64,000 nt of DNA from Aestuariibaculum sp. M13 (GTDB lineage Bacteria; Bacteroidota; Bacteroidia; Flavobacteriales; Flavobacteriaceae). A program made the position numbers and the translations under genes. The notes under the pieces are model-generated. The model saw only the letters and a list, made by a program, of their open reading frames with translations, ran no database searches and was not told where the DNA came from. Of this stretch, positions 19,501-31,857 are shown piece after piece (the first letter of the stretch is position 1; each line of letters starts with the position of its first letter). Location: contig NZ_JANIAC010000003.1 of NCBI RefSeq assembly GCF_024723255.1, positions 496,001-560,000 of the forward strand. Reading direction: 5' to 3'.

Positions 19501-19956
19501 TACAAAGGTTTTGATTTCTCAATGTTCTGGCAAGGAGTTGCAAAAAGAGACGTTTGGGCTGGTGGACCATATACTTTTGGTGCTGTAGGTAACCAATGGC
19601 AGTCTGCTGCGTTGAAAGAGCATGCAGATTATTGGTCTGAGGATAACACAGATGCGTTTTTTCCACGTCCTACTTTTAGAAGTACTTGGAGAAATCAAGA
19701 GCCTCAAACTAGATATTTGCAAAATGCTGCTTATTTAAGACTTAAAAATCTAAGTATAGGATATAATTTCTCTGAGTCTTTGATAGAAAAACTATATCTA
19801 AAAAAACTTAGGATTTTTATTTCTGGGGAAAATCTATTAACGATTTCAGATATATCTGGAGTATTTGATCCAGAGGCTACAGGAGGGCGCTGGGGTAATG
19901 GTAAAATTTACCCGCTTCAAAAATCTTACTCAGTAGGTTTAAACGTTCAATTTTAA
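16519..19956 (+). CDS. SusC-like TonB-dependent receptor with STN signalling domain
   Basis: Outer-membrane oligosaccharide importer. After the conserved basic start and signal peptide (about 1-43) there is an STN (secretin/TonB N-terminal) domain (about 47-115), the part that contacts FecR. A carboxypeptidase-regulatory-like beta-sandwich follows (about 132-210; GVITDESGMPLIGA, STDFDGNF). The TonB box/plug start is EEVVVVGYGTQKKGNLTGAV and the plug contains ISVLKDAASSAIYG. The C-terminal 800 residues form the 22-strand barrel and end in the expected aromatic (VGLNVQF). The STN domain and adjacent FecI/FecR genes make this a signal-transducing receptor. SusD starts 12 bp downstream. Confidence 0.95.
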   Translation: MKIKFTNGCFLFRKRITMIIMRAFIFMWCTVLFSFTPKDLFSQNFKIKIEEEKKYTVDEVFDLIMNQTDYRFFYEIGLFDNESKVQLKKGTILINELLKLSLSNLDFEINLKNKNEISIKERLKLDLGQQKFGVSGVITDESGMPLIGASIIEKGTLNGTSTDFDGNFRINVTNENSILVISFLGYKSIDYPISGSADVKIIMKEDTSSLEEVVVVGYGTQKKGNLTGAVSTIDAEVLENRPVTNTMQALQGAAPGLTLSVGNTGGEPGANMNISIRGIGNLQGTGAPLVVVDDIPLSDPSGLNDINPDDIESISVLKDAASSAIYGSRAAFGVIIVKTKSGEGIPGHEITYSNNFIYSSPLNRPDMMNSLDFANYFNLAATNGGGAPIFSDEVLDRIKAYLADPINTPVTVANDAGTRWNQYTGSNANTDWFDVMYKDVVVRQQHNLSFSGNEKKLNYNISGSFFDGPGIMNFGDDSYERYTLNSKISSKMTDWFTVNANIRMSRSDIDRPSYDMGLYLHNIARRWPTNGVIMPNGSYSDGSEIPFILDGGRTKIKDVNSNIGLDLIFEPLTDLKVKASLYYRNANNNYSSHTAKVGVIEPNGQERLIRSNNSFYRSASESSYVSPNLVVSYQKSINDTHNFYALAGFQQEETTFSSVSASRNDLITDGVPSISTAVGEDNVDDSVGAFATQGYFGRFTYNYKEKYLLEVNGRYDASSRFAPNSRWDFFPSISLGYNIAKEEFWNIDKVNMLKLRYSTGAIGNQNVANYLYVSRMPVRTNLWWLGSGGRPNYTQTPSLISPDITWETVSTDNYGLDIAAFNNRFETTFEYFVRATDDMFGPAERYPELLGTSAPQANNASLETKGFDLSVRWKDNIGDFNYNLGFVLSDAVTTVTKYRNPNNLLNTYREGQKLGEIWGFETLGLYQNQEEIDNGFDQSTMYGGVWFSGDVKYNDLNGDGQIDWGDSTSDNPGDRRIIGNSTPRYQYAINAGFDYKGFDFSMFWQGVAKRDVWAGGPYTFGAVGNQWQSAALKEHADYWSEDNTDAFFPRPTFRSTWRNQEPQTRYLQNAAYLRLKNLSIGYNFSESLIEKLYLKKLRIFISGENLLTISDISGVFDPEATGGRWGNGKIYPLQKSYSVGLNVQF

Positions 19957-19968
19957 TAATTTAAGACA

Positions 19969-21711
19969 ATGAAATATTTGAAATTTATAATCATAATTTT
20001 AGGAATCGTAACTCTTTTCAACTGTTCAAATGATACACTTGATAGATTGCCAGAAGATGAGATTTCACCAGAACAATATTGGAAAACACCAAATGATTTA
20101 GCACTTTTTCTTAATCAATTTTACACTTCATTTTCAGTTCATGATGGTTGGAATGGTGGTATCTTTGAGTTTGATAACAATAGCGATAATCTTGCAGATA
20201 TTTTTGTAAACGGAAGGCTTGAAGGTAATACAACAATGGCACCAACTTCTGATGGTTCTTGGAGTTACGGTAATATTCGAGCTGTGAACTTTTATCTTGA
20301 GAATAAAGACACAGCTGAAGGTGATGAAATCTTAATAAAACATTACAACGGAGAGGCTTATTTTTTTAGAGCGATGTTTTATTTCAATTTACTTAAGCGT
20401 TTTGGAGGAGTTCCCTATATCGATAAAACTTTGAATACTGATTCTCCTGAGTTGTACTCTCCTAGGATATCTAGAAATGAATTGGCAACCAAAATAGTGG
20501 AGGATTTAGATCGTGCTATCAATAATTTGCAAACAAAGGAGGTGGCAGAATCATTTAGAGTACATCAAGGCATGGCATTAGCATTAAAATCTTCGGTATG
20601 TCTTTATGAAGGTACTTGGGAAAAGTATCATGATGGTACGCCGTTTGGTGCAGAAACTAATGAAAGTAACAAGTTTTTACAGTGGTCCGTCGAATCATCG
20701 GAACGTTTGATTGATGAAAGTAATTACAGTTTGTTTAATAATGGAACCTCAACAACTTACTGGGATCTGTTCAATCAAGTGGATTATACAGGGAATCCAG
20801 AGGTGATATTTTGGAAAAAGTATAGTCTTTCTGATGGTATTACCCATCATGTTGGACATTATTTGCCACACAGTGGTTCAGGAACAGGTGTTACTAAGTC
20901 TCTTGTAGATTCTTATTTGGCTAGTGACGGTCAACCTATTTCAGTGAGTCCATTATATGATTCTAGTAAGGAAACTAGTTTAACTGATATAGTTGCGGAT
21001 AGAGACCCTAGGTTGGCACAAACGATTTGCACACCAGGTGATTTGTTAACAGTAAACTCGGGAATCCCAAATGAAATATTTGAATATCCTGTTTTTAGAG
21101 GGAATAACGAAATTACATGTACTACAGGTTTTCAAATTTATAAAGGAGGAACGACAGATCTTGCTCAAAGAGTAGATAGTTGGACCGGAGCTATTATCTT
21201 TAGATATGCCGAAGTTCTTTTAAATTTCGCAGAAGCTAAAGCAGAATTAGGAATCTTATCACAAGCCGATTTAGATAAATCTATCAATGTATTAAGAGAA
21301 CGTGTGAATATGCCATATTTAACTACGACTCCAGTTTCCGATCCTAATAAGGCTTTTCCTGGTTTAAGTGATTTACTTAATGAGGTACGAAGAGAGCGTC
21401 GCGTAGAATTAGCTTTAGAAGGTAAACGTTTTGATGATTTAATGCGTTGGGCCGCTGCAGATGAACTTATTGTAGGTAAGCGATTTGAAGGTTTTAAAAT
21501 TATAGGTAGTGGCGATATGGAAACAGAATTTGAGGAGGAATTATATACAACTATTTTGGTAAATGATGAAGGTTACATAGATCCTTATATGAATTCAATG
21601 CCAAATGGATTCGGATTCAATATTGGTCGAGATTATTTGGCACCTATACCAACAGAACAAATAGTTTTAAGTAATAATAACGTTATTCAAAATCCAGGAT
21701 GGGATTATTAA
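19969..21711 (+). CDS. SusD/RagB-like surface glycan-binding lipoprotein, PUL A
   Basis: Partner lid of the upstream SusC. The lipobox is LFNC (Cys19). The SusD N-terminal motif (RLPEDEISPEQYW), the helical TPR-like core (YNGEAYFFRAMFYFNLLKRFGG, FRYAEVLLNFAEAKAELG) and the C-terminal RRERRVELALEGKRFDDLMRW block are all present. It ends with the typical NPGWDY tail. The length of 580 residues is normal. It is the last gene of the SusC/D pair; a 385-bp gap with a hairpin follows before the fucosidase gene. Confidence 0.95.
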   Translation: MKYLKFIIIILGIVTLFNCSNDTLDRLPEDEISPEQYWKTPNDLALFLNQFYTSFSVHDGWNGGIFEFDNNSDNLADIFVNGRLEGNTTMAPTSDGSWSYGNIRAVNFYLENKDTAEGDEILIKHYNGEAYFFRAMFYFNLLKRFGGVPYIDKTLNTDSPELYSPRISRNELATKIVEDLDRAINNLQTKEVAESFRVHQGMALALKSSVCLYEGTWEKYHDGTPFGAETNESNKFLQWSVESSERLIDESNYSLFNNGTSTTYWDLFNQVDYTGNPEVIFWKKYSLSDGITHHVGHYLPHSGSGTGVTKSLVDSYLASDGQPISVSPLYDSSKETSLTDIVADRDPRLAQTICTPGDLLTVNSGIPNEIFEYPVFRGNNEITCTTGFQIYKGGTTDLAQRVDSWTGAIIFRYAEVLLNFAEAKAELGILSQADLDKSINVLRERVNMPYLTTTPVSDPNKAFPGLSDLLNEVRRERRVELALEGKRFDDLMRWAAADELIVGKRFEGFKIIGSGDMETEFEEELYTTILVNDEGYIDPYMNSMPNGFGFNIGRDYLAPIPTEQIVLSNNNVIQNPGWDY

Positions 21712-22096
21712 ATTAAACGTAATTAAATAATTATAATATAAATTATATAATCTCGAATAGCATTATAACTATTCGGGATTATCAATTTAATATCAAAAAC
21801 TAATTATTGACATAACTAGGGTTATTGTTAATGTATTTAACCTAATTAGTAATTTATATATAAATTTTGACTTTGTTGTTTTTAATTCATTAGTTTTAAA
21901 ATACACGGTTGAATTTTTATTAAAAGAATTTATGAATTATAGACATATTTAGTTTAAATATTTCCAAGATATAATTTATAAATTATAAGTATAAATATAT
22001 CTCATAGAAAAAATGAATAAAGTAAAATAGATTATTGGATATAGTAGTGTTATTGGATATTCTTTTTCAATGTGAAACTAATAAATTAAAATTTTC
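21712..22096. other. Gene-free AT-rich spacer between SusD and GH29
   Basis: It holds a 14-bp hairpin at 21747-21782 and otherwise only AT-rich DNA with no open frame of note. It presumably contains the promoter of the fucosidase gene, but I cannot point to a convincing -33/-7 pair. Confidence 0.6.
21747..21782. terminator. Hairpin after SusD
   Basis: The arms ATAATCTCGAATAG and CTATTCGGGATTAT pair over 14 bp with one G-T mismatch around an 8-base loop. No T run follows, so it may be a weak terminator or an mRNA 3' stabiliser that gives SusC/SusD different expression from the enzymes downstream. Confidence 0.5.
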
Positions 22097-24175
22097 ATGA
22101 TTAAAAAAAATAAATTAAATCGTATCAAACATCTGTTATTCACTTGTATATTATTTGTTTCAAATGGTAGTTCAATTTTAGGTCAAACTTCTGATAAAAA
22201 ATATTTTGCAAAGCCTACGGAAAAACAATTAATATGGCAAAAAATGGAAACTATTGCTTTTGTGCATTTTAGTATTAATACATTTACCGATATGGAATGG
22301 GGATATGGTAACGAATCTCCAAAACTTTTTAATCCAACTAATTTGGATTGTCGTCAGTGGGTTAAAATTTGTAAAGAAGCTGGAATGAAAGGTATTATTT
22401 TAACTGCTAAACATCATGATGGGTTTTGTTTATGGCCTTCAAAATACACAGAGTATAGCGTAAAAAATTCTCCTTGGAAAAAAGGTAAAGGGGATGTTAT
22501 AAGAGAGTTTGCAGATGCATGTAAAGAATATGATATGAAAATGGGCTTATATTTATCTCCATGGGATTGTAATCATCCAGATTATGGAAATCCTAAATAT
22601 AATGAATACTTTAAAAAACAGTTAAAGGAATTATTAACTAATTACGGAGAAGTATTTGAAATATGGTTTGACGGAGCCAACGGTGGACGTGGGTTTTATG
22701 GTACAGATAAGTTACATACCAGAACAATAGATAAAGATTACTATAATTGGGATGAATTTGAAGAAATTGTTAAAACATTACAACCAAATTGTATAATACA
22801 TGGAGGAAAAATTGCAGATGTAAGATGGGTTGGTAATGAGGAAGGCTATGCTGCTAAAACACATTGGAGTACAATGCATTACGCTGATAGTTATGTAGAA
22901 GATATGCCAGTACAATACCAGTTGAATACAGGTCATGAAAATGGAATTCGTTGGTTCCCTTCGGAAACTGATGTGTCAATACGACCGGGATGGTATTATC
23001 ATGATTCAGAAAACCATAAAATAAAATCTGTTCCAAAACTTTTAGATATCTATTATGAAAGTGTTGGACGTAATAGTTTGTTATTATTGAACTTAAGTCC
23101 GAATAAACAAGGACGTATTTTTAGAGAGGATTCACTTAGATTAATAAATTGGAGAAAACAATTAGATTTGGATTTTGAAAATAACTTAATTGATAATCAA
23201 ACTAATTTTGTGGCTAATAATCAAAATCAGCTCAAATATGCCTTTGATGGTGATTTTAATACCTTTTGGAAATCAAATACTGAACAGGCGCAAATTGAAA
23301 TAGATTTTGGAAAAGAACAAGTATTCAATCGTTTAGTTTTACAGGAATATATTAATGAAGGACAACGGATAAAACGATTTACAATTAAAGCCCTTGTTGG
23401 AAATAATTGGAAAAATATTATAAAAGGAACAACTATTGGATATAAGCGAATTTTAAGACTTCCAGATATAGCAACTAATAAATTGCAAATTCATATTGAA
23501 GAGGCTCTAGATCAGCCTTTAATAGCTGATATTTCAATTTATAATGCCCCTTTGGTATTGTCCTCGCCTAAAATTGAAAGAAATCAAAAAGGAGAAGTTA
23601 GTATTATGTCTCCAGACAAATCAGGACATGTATTTTACACTTTAGATGGTTCGGATCCAAGTAAAAATGGACTAAAATATAAAGCCCCTTTTATTTGTGA
23701 TGATAAAGTGACAATAAAGGCAGTGGTAATAAATAATGAAACACAAGGAGAAATTGCTGAAAGGAAATTTGGACCATCAAAAGCACAATGGAAGGTCGTA
23801 CGTCAAAAGGGTGATTTTTCAAAATTGTTCGACGGATTATCGGAAACCACATGGATAGCTAAGGGTGATGATGTTAAAAGTATCGTTGTGGATTTTGGAA
23901 GTAAGATTAATATTTCTGGTTTAACTTATTTACCAGATCAATCAAGAGGGAACATAGGAATTGCTTTAGATTTTCAAATTCAAGTAAGTAGAAATGGTAA
24001 GCATTGGAAAACTATGGCTGAAGGAGAGTTCTCCAATATTAGAAATAACCCTATTCTTCAAGAAATAGGATTTAAAAGAAATTCAAAAGTACGTTTTATA
24101 AAATTTATAACTAAAACAGTTGCAGATGGCCAAAATGCATTGGCAATAGCAGAATTAGATGTTCTCTCAAAATAA
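22097..24175 (+). CDS. Alpha-L-fucosidase GH29 with Ig-like and discoidin-like C-terminal domains
   Basis: Releases alpha-L-fucose. A signal peptide (1-30) precedes the GH29 barrel (about 35-350): FVHFSINTFT, LTAKHHDGFCLWPS and the nucleophile block EIWFDGANGG (Asp192). C-terminal to it are an F5/8 type C (CBM32-like) domain (about 370-485), a CHB_HEX_C-type Ig domain (about 500-555, with the FYTLDGSDPS motif) and a second discoidin-like domain (about 560-692). The short hydrophilic region after the barrel, rather than a longer catalytic C-domain, is common in Bacteroidota GH29-B members, but the subfamily is not proven. It is transcribed alone between two hairpins. Confidence 0.92.
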   Translation: MIKKNKLNRIKHLLFTCILFVSNGSSILGQTSDKKYFAKPTEKQLIWQKMETIAFVHFSINTFTDMEWGYGNESPKLFNPTNLDCRQWVKICKEAGMKGIILTAKHHDGFCLWPSKYTEYSVKNSPWKKGKGDVIREFADACKEYDMKMGLYLSPWDCNHPDYGNPKYNEYFKKQLKELLTNYGEVFEIWFDGANGGRGFYGTDKLHTRTIDKDYYNWDEFEEIVKTLQPNCIIHGGKIADVRWVGNEEGYAAKTHWSTMHYADSYVEDMPVQYQLNTGHENGIRWFPSETDVSIRPGWYYHDSENHKIKSVPKLLDIYYESVGRNSLLLLNLSPNKQGRIFREDSLRLINWRKQLDLDFENNLIDNQTNFVANNQNQLKYAFDGDFNTFWKSNTEQAQIEIDFGKEQVFNRLVLQEYINEGQRIKRFTIKALVGNNWKNIIKGTTIGYKRILRLPDIATNKLQIHIEEALDQPLIADISIYNAPLVLSSPKIERNQKGEVSIMSPDKSGHVFYTLDGSDPSKNGLKYKAPFICDDKVTIKAVVINNETQGEIAERKFGPSKAQWKVVRQKGDFSKLFDGLSETTWIAKGDDVKSIVVDFGSKINISGLTYLPDQSRGNIGIALDFQIQVSRNGKHWKTMAEGEFSNIRNNPILQEIGFKRNSKVRFIKFITKTVADGQNALAIAELDVLSK

Positions 24176-24221
24176 ATTTTTCAGGCATTTTTTTTTAATA
24201 TTGTTAATATAATCCTATTGA

Positions 24222-24254
24222 ATCTCATAGCATTAGACTATGAGATGTTTTTTA
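24222..24254 (+). terminator. Rho-independent terminator after GH29
   Basis: ATCTCATAG and CTATGAGAT form a perfect 9-bp stem around the loop CATTAGA, followed by a T-rich run (GTTTTTTTATT). Confidence 0.85.
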
Positions 24255-24432
24255 TTGGTTTCAAATAAGTGGCTAAAGCTCTGTAATTTCATTACAGCAC
24301 CTTTAGTAATATAAAAATTTAAAAGCGATTTTCAACATTAGAGTTAAAGTTAACCGATTTCAAATTATGAGAGGACTTTAATCCCTCGTGAAACAAACTT
24401 ATGGGCTTCCAGTTAATAGTGATTTAGTTATT
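24251..24432. repeat. Diverged intergenic repeat, copy 1
   Basis: Shares an ordered series of blocks with 53281-53480: TTTATTGGTTT, then CTTTAGTAAT, then a GAGG(G)ACTTTA-TCCCTCGTG palindrome followed by ACAAAC-TATGG, then TAG-GTTTAGTT-like sequence. It includes the hairpin CTGTAAT-TTC-ATTACAG at 24281-24297. The palindrome copy here (24371-24387) has decayed. It is non-coding. Confidence 0.6.
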
Positions 24433-27947
<3,515 letters not shown>

Positions 27948-27977
27948 TAAGGAAAACACATTATAAAATATTAAAAT

Positions 27978-28012
27978 AACATCGGCTTTTACATTATGTA
28001 CTAGCCGATGTT
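27978..28012. terminator. 10-bp hairpin between GH2 and GH27
   Basis: AACATCGGCT and AGCCGATGTT pair perfectly around a 15-base loop. There is no strong T run after it, so it may attenuate rather than stop transcription into the GH27 gene 19 bp downstream. Confidence 0.5.
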
Positions 28013-28030
28013 GGTATTAATAAAAACCAT

Positions 28031-29284
28031 ATGAAAAAATATAGTATTTTTTTAGCACTTATTGGCTTGCTATCTTGCCAAAATCAGGACAATAAAAACA
28101 ACACAATACCTCAAAAAGAGGCTACTATCCAAAAACCGTTAAAACCTCAAACACCTATTATGGGATGGTCTAGTTGGAATAATTTTCGTGTAAATATCAA
28201 TGAAGATATTATAAAGGCTCAAGCCGATTATATGGTGTCTTCAGGTATGGTAAAAGTAGGTTATTCGTATGTTAATATAGATGATGGTTTTTTTGCCGGT
28301 CGCGATAAAGAAGGTAACCTTAAAATACATACCGAAAGATTTCCCAACGGGATGAAGGCAGTTTCCGATTATATTCATTCTAAAGGGCTAAAAGCAGGGA
28401 TTTATTCTGATGCTGGAATCAATACCTGTGCTTCGTATTGGGACAAAGACACTATTGGTTCGGGTTCAGGATTGTATGGACATGACCGCAAAGATCTTAC
28501 TTTAATGCTAAAAGAGTGGAATTACGATTTTATTAAAGTAGACTGGTGTGGTGGCGATTGGATGAATTTAGATGAAGAAACCCGCTATACCCAAATAGCT
28601 AACGTTATTAACGAAGTAAAACCTAGTACCGTCTATAATATCTGTCGTTGGGAATTTCCTGGAAAATGGGCACCAAGAATAGCCGATTCTTGGCGTATAT
28701 CTGGAGATATTACAAACCAGTTTCATTCAATTTTACACATCATTGATTTGAATGCCGATCTTTGGAAATACGCCTCGCCAGGACATGTTAACGATATGGA
28801 TATGCTTCAAGTAGGTCGCGGTATGAGCTACGAAGAAGATAAAGCCCATTTTAGCATGTGGTGTATGATGAATTCGCCTCTATTGGCTGGTAATGACTTG
28901 CGAAATATGAGCAAGGAAACCATTGAGATACTTACCAATGAAGAACTAATAGCACTTAACCAAGATCCGCTAGTTTACCAAGCGCGTCGATTGGTTGACC
29001 ATGGCGATTTAGAGGTGTGGGCTAAACCACTTGTTTCTACGATGGACGGAAAGGTAGCTGTCGCTTTACTCAACAGATCTAACAAAGCAGCAACTATTAG
29101 TTTCGATCTAGATATAATAGGTATTGATGAGACTAAGGGTTATACATATCGTAATTTATGGGAGAAAAAAGACTACCCACAAACTAACTTAAAAAGTTTG
29201 TCTTTTCAGGTGCCAAAACATGGTGTTGTGGTTCTGTCTATTGAAGGAACTTCAAAGCCATTTAATATATTTCAGTATAAATAA
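28031..29284 (+). CDS. GH27 alpha-galactosidase-like lipoprotein
   Basis: The lipobox is LLSC (Cys16). GH27 features: IMGWSSWNNF, NIDDGFF, GIYSDAG, KVDWCGGDW (nucleophile Asp) and DSWRISGDI (acid/base Asp). It is 417 residues with the usual C-terminal beta domain. The substrate-recognition motif that reads CEW in the first GH27 of this window reads CRWEFPG here, so Arg replaces the Glu normally linked to alpha-galactose. Specificity may therefore differ (another alpha-galactoside, alpha-GalNAc or beta-L-arabinopyranoside). It is clearly a paralogue, not a copy, of the gene at 4224. Confidence 0.88.
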   Translation: MKKYSIFLALIGLLSCQNQDNKNNTIPQKEATIQKPLKPQTPIMGWSSWNNFRVNINEDIIKAQADYMVSSGMVKVGYSYVNIDDGFFAGRDKEGNLKIHTERFPNGMKAVSDYIHSKGLKAGIYSDAGINTCASYWDKDTIGSGSGLYGHDRKDLTLMLKEWNYDFIKVDWCGGDWMNLDEETRYTQIANVINEVKPSTVYNICRWEFPGKWAPRIADSWRISGDITNQFHSILHIIDLNADLWKYASPGHVNDMDMLQVGRGMSYEEDKAHFSMWCMMNSPLLAGNDLRNMSKETIEILTNEELIALNQDPLVYQARRLVDHGDLEVWAKPLVSTMDGKVAVALLNRSNKAATISFDLDIIGIDETKGYTYRNLWEKKDYPQTNLKSLSFQVPKHGVVVLSIEGTSKPFNIFQYK

Positions 29285-29307
29285 ATTATAAATTTTTCAC
29301 ATTTAAA

Positions 29308-29643
29308 ATGAGTTCTAAGGGGATTGATAAAACATTAAAAAGTAAATCGTGTTTTAGCTTAGCTTTAATTTTGTTAGTGGCTAGCACTTATGGGCAAGAG
29401 CAAATTAGTCATCAAATTAAATTAGAGCATTATTGGAAATTAACAAAAGGTGATGTCAGAAATGCTAATGTTTTAAATTTGGACGATTCTAATTGAGAAA
29501 CCGTTACTGTAGCACACGATTGGGCTATAAAAGGACCTTTTAACAAAGATAATGATAAAAAACCTGTAGCTATTGCTCAAAATGGAGAAACGGTATCTAC
29601 TGAAAAGACAGGACTAGACATTAAACAATTGAACAATGAATAA
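29308..29643 (+). pseudogene. N-terminal remnant of a second-type GH2 gene
   Basis: Starts with a signal peptide (ALILLVASTYGQ) and continues into a GH2 sugar-binding domain: EHYWKLTKGDV, NLDDSN. A TGA stop at 29494-29496 sits exactly where the family has Trp (DDSNWETV). The same frame goes on ETVTVAHDWAIKGPF and NGETVSTEKTG before homology stops near 29618 and the frame ends at 29643. The family would continue for 600-700 residues; the matching C-terminal part is found at about 31858-32679. The gene was therefore broken apart, with an intact glycosidase and an IS fragment now lying between the two ends. Confidence 0.88.
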
Positions 29644-31207
29644 AAATATAACTTTTTTGATACTTTTTACAATTTATATGCCGTTAATGGCTCAAAATGA
29701 AAAAGGAAACTATTTTGCTAAGAAAACATACGACAATAAAGCAATACCAACTTTTGCAGAAAGTAAAAAATTACTTCCTGAACCAATTTTAGAAGGCCAC
29801 CCAGGTTGGGTGGATATGTATTGGAAAACATGGGAAATAGCCTTCTCTAACTTTAAAAAACCACCTCACGGCTCACCTTTTGTTTCTAATTTTATTGATG
29901 AAGCATTTAATGAGTTAATTTTTCAATGGGACACTCATTTTATGATTATGTTTGCTAGGTACGGACATACTATTTTTCCTGCCATAGAATCACATGACAA
30001 TTTTTATAGTCGTCAGCATGAAGATGGGTTAATATGGCGTGTTATAGCCGAAGCTGATGGGAGCGATCACCCTTGGGGTGGGGGCGAAAAATTCTGTAGG
30101 GCCATTAACCCTCCCATCTTTAGTTGGGTTGAAATGAAAAACTATGAACTTACAGGAGATAAGTCTCGTTTCGAAATGATTCTGCCAGTATTAGAAAAAT
30201 ATGTAGAGTGGTTAGAGAAGCATCGCTTGTCGCAAGATACTCCTCATAAACTTTACTGGAGTAATGGGCAAGCATCAGGAATGGATAATACCCCAAGAGA
30301 TAAAGGGCGCCCAGGAGAACATAGTAGCTTTTCGCCTGTTGGTTGGGTAGATATAAGCTGTCAAATGGTTATGAACTATAACGACTTGTCGAATATATGT
30401 AAAATCCTAGGTCACAAGAAAAAGGCTCAACAATATAGACAAAAAGCAAAAAAACTAGGAAAACGCATTAATGAATGGTGTTGGAATGAAGAAGATGGCA
30501 TCTACTACGATGTAGATACAGAAGGAAAGCAACAAAAGGTAAAAACAATTGCTTCTTTTTGGCCAATGCTAGCAGGTATCACTACCCCTAAAAAGGATAA
30601 AAGACTAATCCAGCACCTAAAAAATCCAAAAGAATTTTGGAGAAAGAACATATTTCCTTCTCTCGCAGCCGATGAAGAAGGTTACTCACCACGAGGTCAT
30701 TACTGGAAAGGAGGTACTTGGGCACCCACCAATTATATGGTTATTAAAGGGCTAGAAAAAACAAATAATGAGAAATTTGCTACTGAATGCGCAGAGAAAT
30801 ATCTATATGGACTTTATAATGTGTATGAAGAAACAGGTACTTTATGGGAGTGCTATGCCCCAGATGCCTTCGCTCCATCAACCATTGAAAATAATAAAAA
30901 ATTGGCTCGAAAAGACTTCGTTGGTTGGACTGGTATTGGACCTGTTGCATTGTTGATAGAAAATGTTTTAGGAATAAGAATAAACGGCAAAGCCCATAAA
31001 ATAGACTGGATAATCAATAGAAAAAGTAAACACGGAATAAAAAATATTCATTGTGGGAAAGCTACTGTCTCGCTTCTATACGAGCTAAAAAATGGCAAAG
31101 AAATTATCGCGGCTACAACTAATTACGATATAAAGCTAAAAATAATAAAAGATAAGCGGTCAAAAGAATACACAATCTCTAAAGGAAAGAATATAATAGA
31201 GTTATGA
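29636..31207 (+). CDS. MGH1/trehalase-like (alpha/alpha)6 glycosidase, secreted
   Basis: A signal peptide (1-19, ending LMAQ) is followed by an (alpha/alpha)6-barrel of the GH37/GH63/MGH1 superfamily. FQWDTHFMIMFARYG, the catalytic block SGMDNTPR (candidate acid Asp217), YWKGGTWAPTN and TLWECYAP (candidate base Glu405) are visible. The length of 523 residues fits. Substrate is uncertain: members of the superfamily act on trehalose, glucosylglycerate, mannosylglycerate or alpha-glucosides/mannosides, and Bacteroidota PUL versions are poorly characterised. The start codon lies inside the tail of the decayed GH2 fragment and there is little upstream room for a promoter, so it may be read from the GH27 transcript. 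Confidence 0.8.
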   Translation: MNKNITFLILFTIYMPLMAQNEKGNYFAKKTYDNKAIPTFAESKKLLPEPILEGHPGWVDMYWKTWEIAFSNFKKPPHGSPFVSNFIDEAFNELIFQWDTHFMIMFARYGHTIFPAIESHDNFYSRQHEDGLIWRVIAEADGSDHPWGGGEKFCRAINPPIFSWVEMKNYELTGDKSRFEMILPVLEKYVEWLEKHRLSQDTPHKLYWSNGQASGMDNTPRDKGRPGEHSSFSPVGWVDISCQMVMNYNDLSNICKILGHKKKAQQYRQKAKKLGKRINEWCWNEEDGIYYDVDTEGKQQKVKTIASFWPMLAGITTPKKDKRLIQHLKNPKEFWRKNIFPSLAADEEGYSPRGHYWKGGTWAPTNYMVIKGLEKTNNEKFATECAEKYLYGLYNVYEETGTLWECYAPDAFAPSTIENNKKLARKDFVGWTGIGPVALLIENVLGIRINGKAHKIDWIINRKSKHGIKNIHCGKATVSLLYELKNGKEIIAATTNYDIKLKIIKDKRSKEYTISKGKNIIEL

Positions 31208-31306
31208 ACATTAACAATGTACAACACGCGGTATAGTTACTTGACGGTGAAGTGATAATTCGAGCGACACAACACATGTCAAAAGTAGTTTTAATTTGAT
31301 AGAAAA

Positions 31307-31687
31307 GTGTTTCGAAATCGACAACTAACAATACCGCCAACCTTGACTGTAATTATGATCCGTCCGGAAATAAGGCTACATAATTTTAATAATTATGTAC
31401 AAAATTACAAAGAAATTGGACGCTACAATGAATCGTTTAAATTTAAAATTTTAGATGAACTTACCGCAGGAAAACTCAACAAAAACTATTTAGGCAGACT
31501 CTACGGAACTAACCCTACAAGCATCAATGAATGGATTAGGAAATACGAACGTAAAGACCTTATGAATACCAGAATTAAAGTGGAAACAAAAGATGAAATA
31601 ACACTAATTAAAGAGCTTCAAAAAGAAATTGAACAGCTTAAAAAAATATTGCTCAAGTTGATGCCGATTAAAAAAGCAATGGATTAA
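31307..31687 (+). mobile_element. IS3-type transposase OrfA fragment
   Basis: Residues from the likely start at 31355 (MIRPEIRLHNF) show an N-terminal helix-turn-helix (YNESFKFKILDEL, SINEWIRKYE) and the beginning of a leucine zipper (LIKELQKEIEQLKKIL), as in OrfA of IS3-family elements. The zipper breaks off near 31650, where similarity to a sulfatase begins in another frame. No OrfB (integrase core) or terminal inverted repeat is present, so this is an immobile remnant. The upstream 31208-31306 stretch matches nothing I recognise. Confidence 0.7.
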
Positions 31688-31857
31688 CTTTTTATAATGT
31701 CCCAACCAATCCAGATCACCAAAAAGCTCACGATTACTTATATTGGGAGTTTGCAGGTTATAAAGGACAGGTAGCCGTTAAAATGGGTAAATGGAAAATG
31801 ATTTGGAAGGACATAAAAACGGGGAACAAGGAAGTGGAACTTTACGATTTAGAAGCC
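31648..31857 (+). pseudogene. C-terminal fragment of an S1 sulfatase
   Basis: In frame it reads IAQVDAD-stop-KSNGLTFYN, then KAHDYLYWEFAGYKG, KMGKWKMIWKD and VELYDLE, matching residues of the intact sulfatase encoded at about 33909-34122. A TAA at 31669-31671 replaces the Tyr of DYKSNG. Base differences from the intact neighbour are scattered through the segment, so it comes from a paralogue rather than a fresh duplication. At about 31855 the frame runs directly into GH2 sequence. Confidence 0.85.

Noticed and set aside
31208-31306. Possible integron attC-like or other recombination site before the IS3 fragment
   Set aside because: Contains short partial dyads such as ACACATGT but no clear core site or pairing arms; I could not support a specific element.
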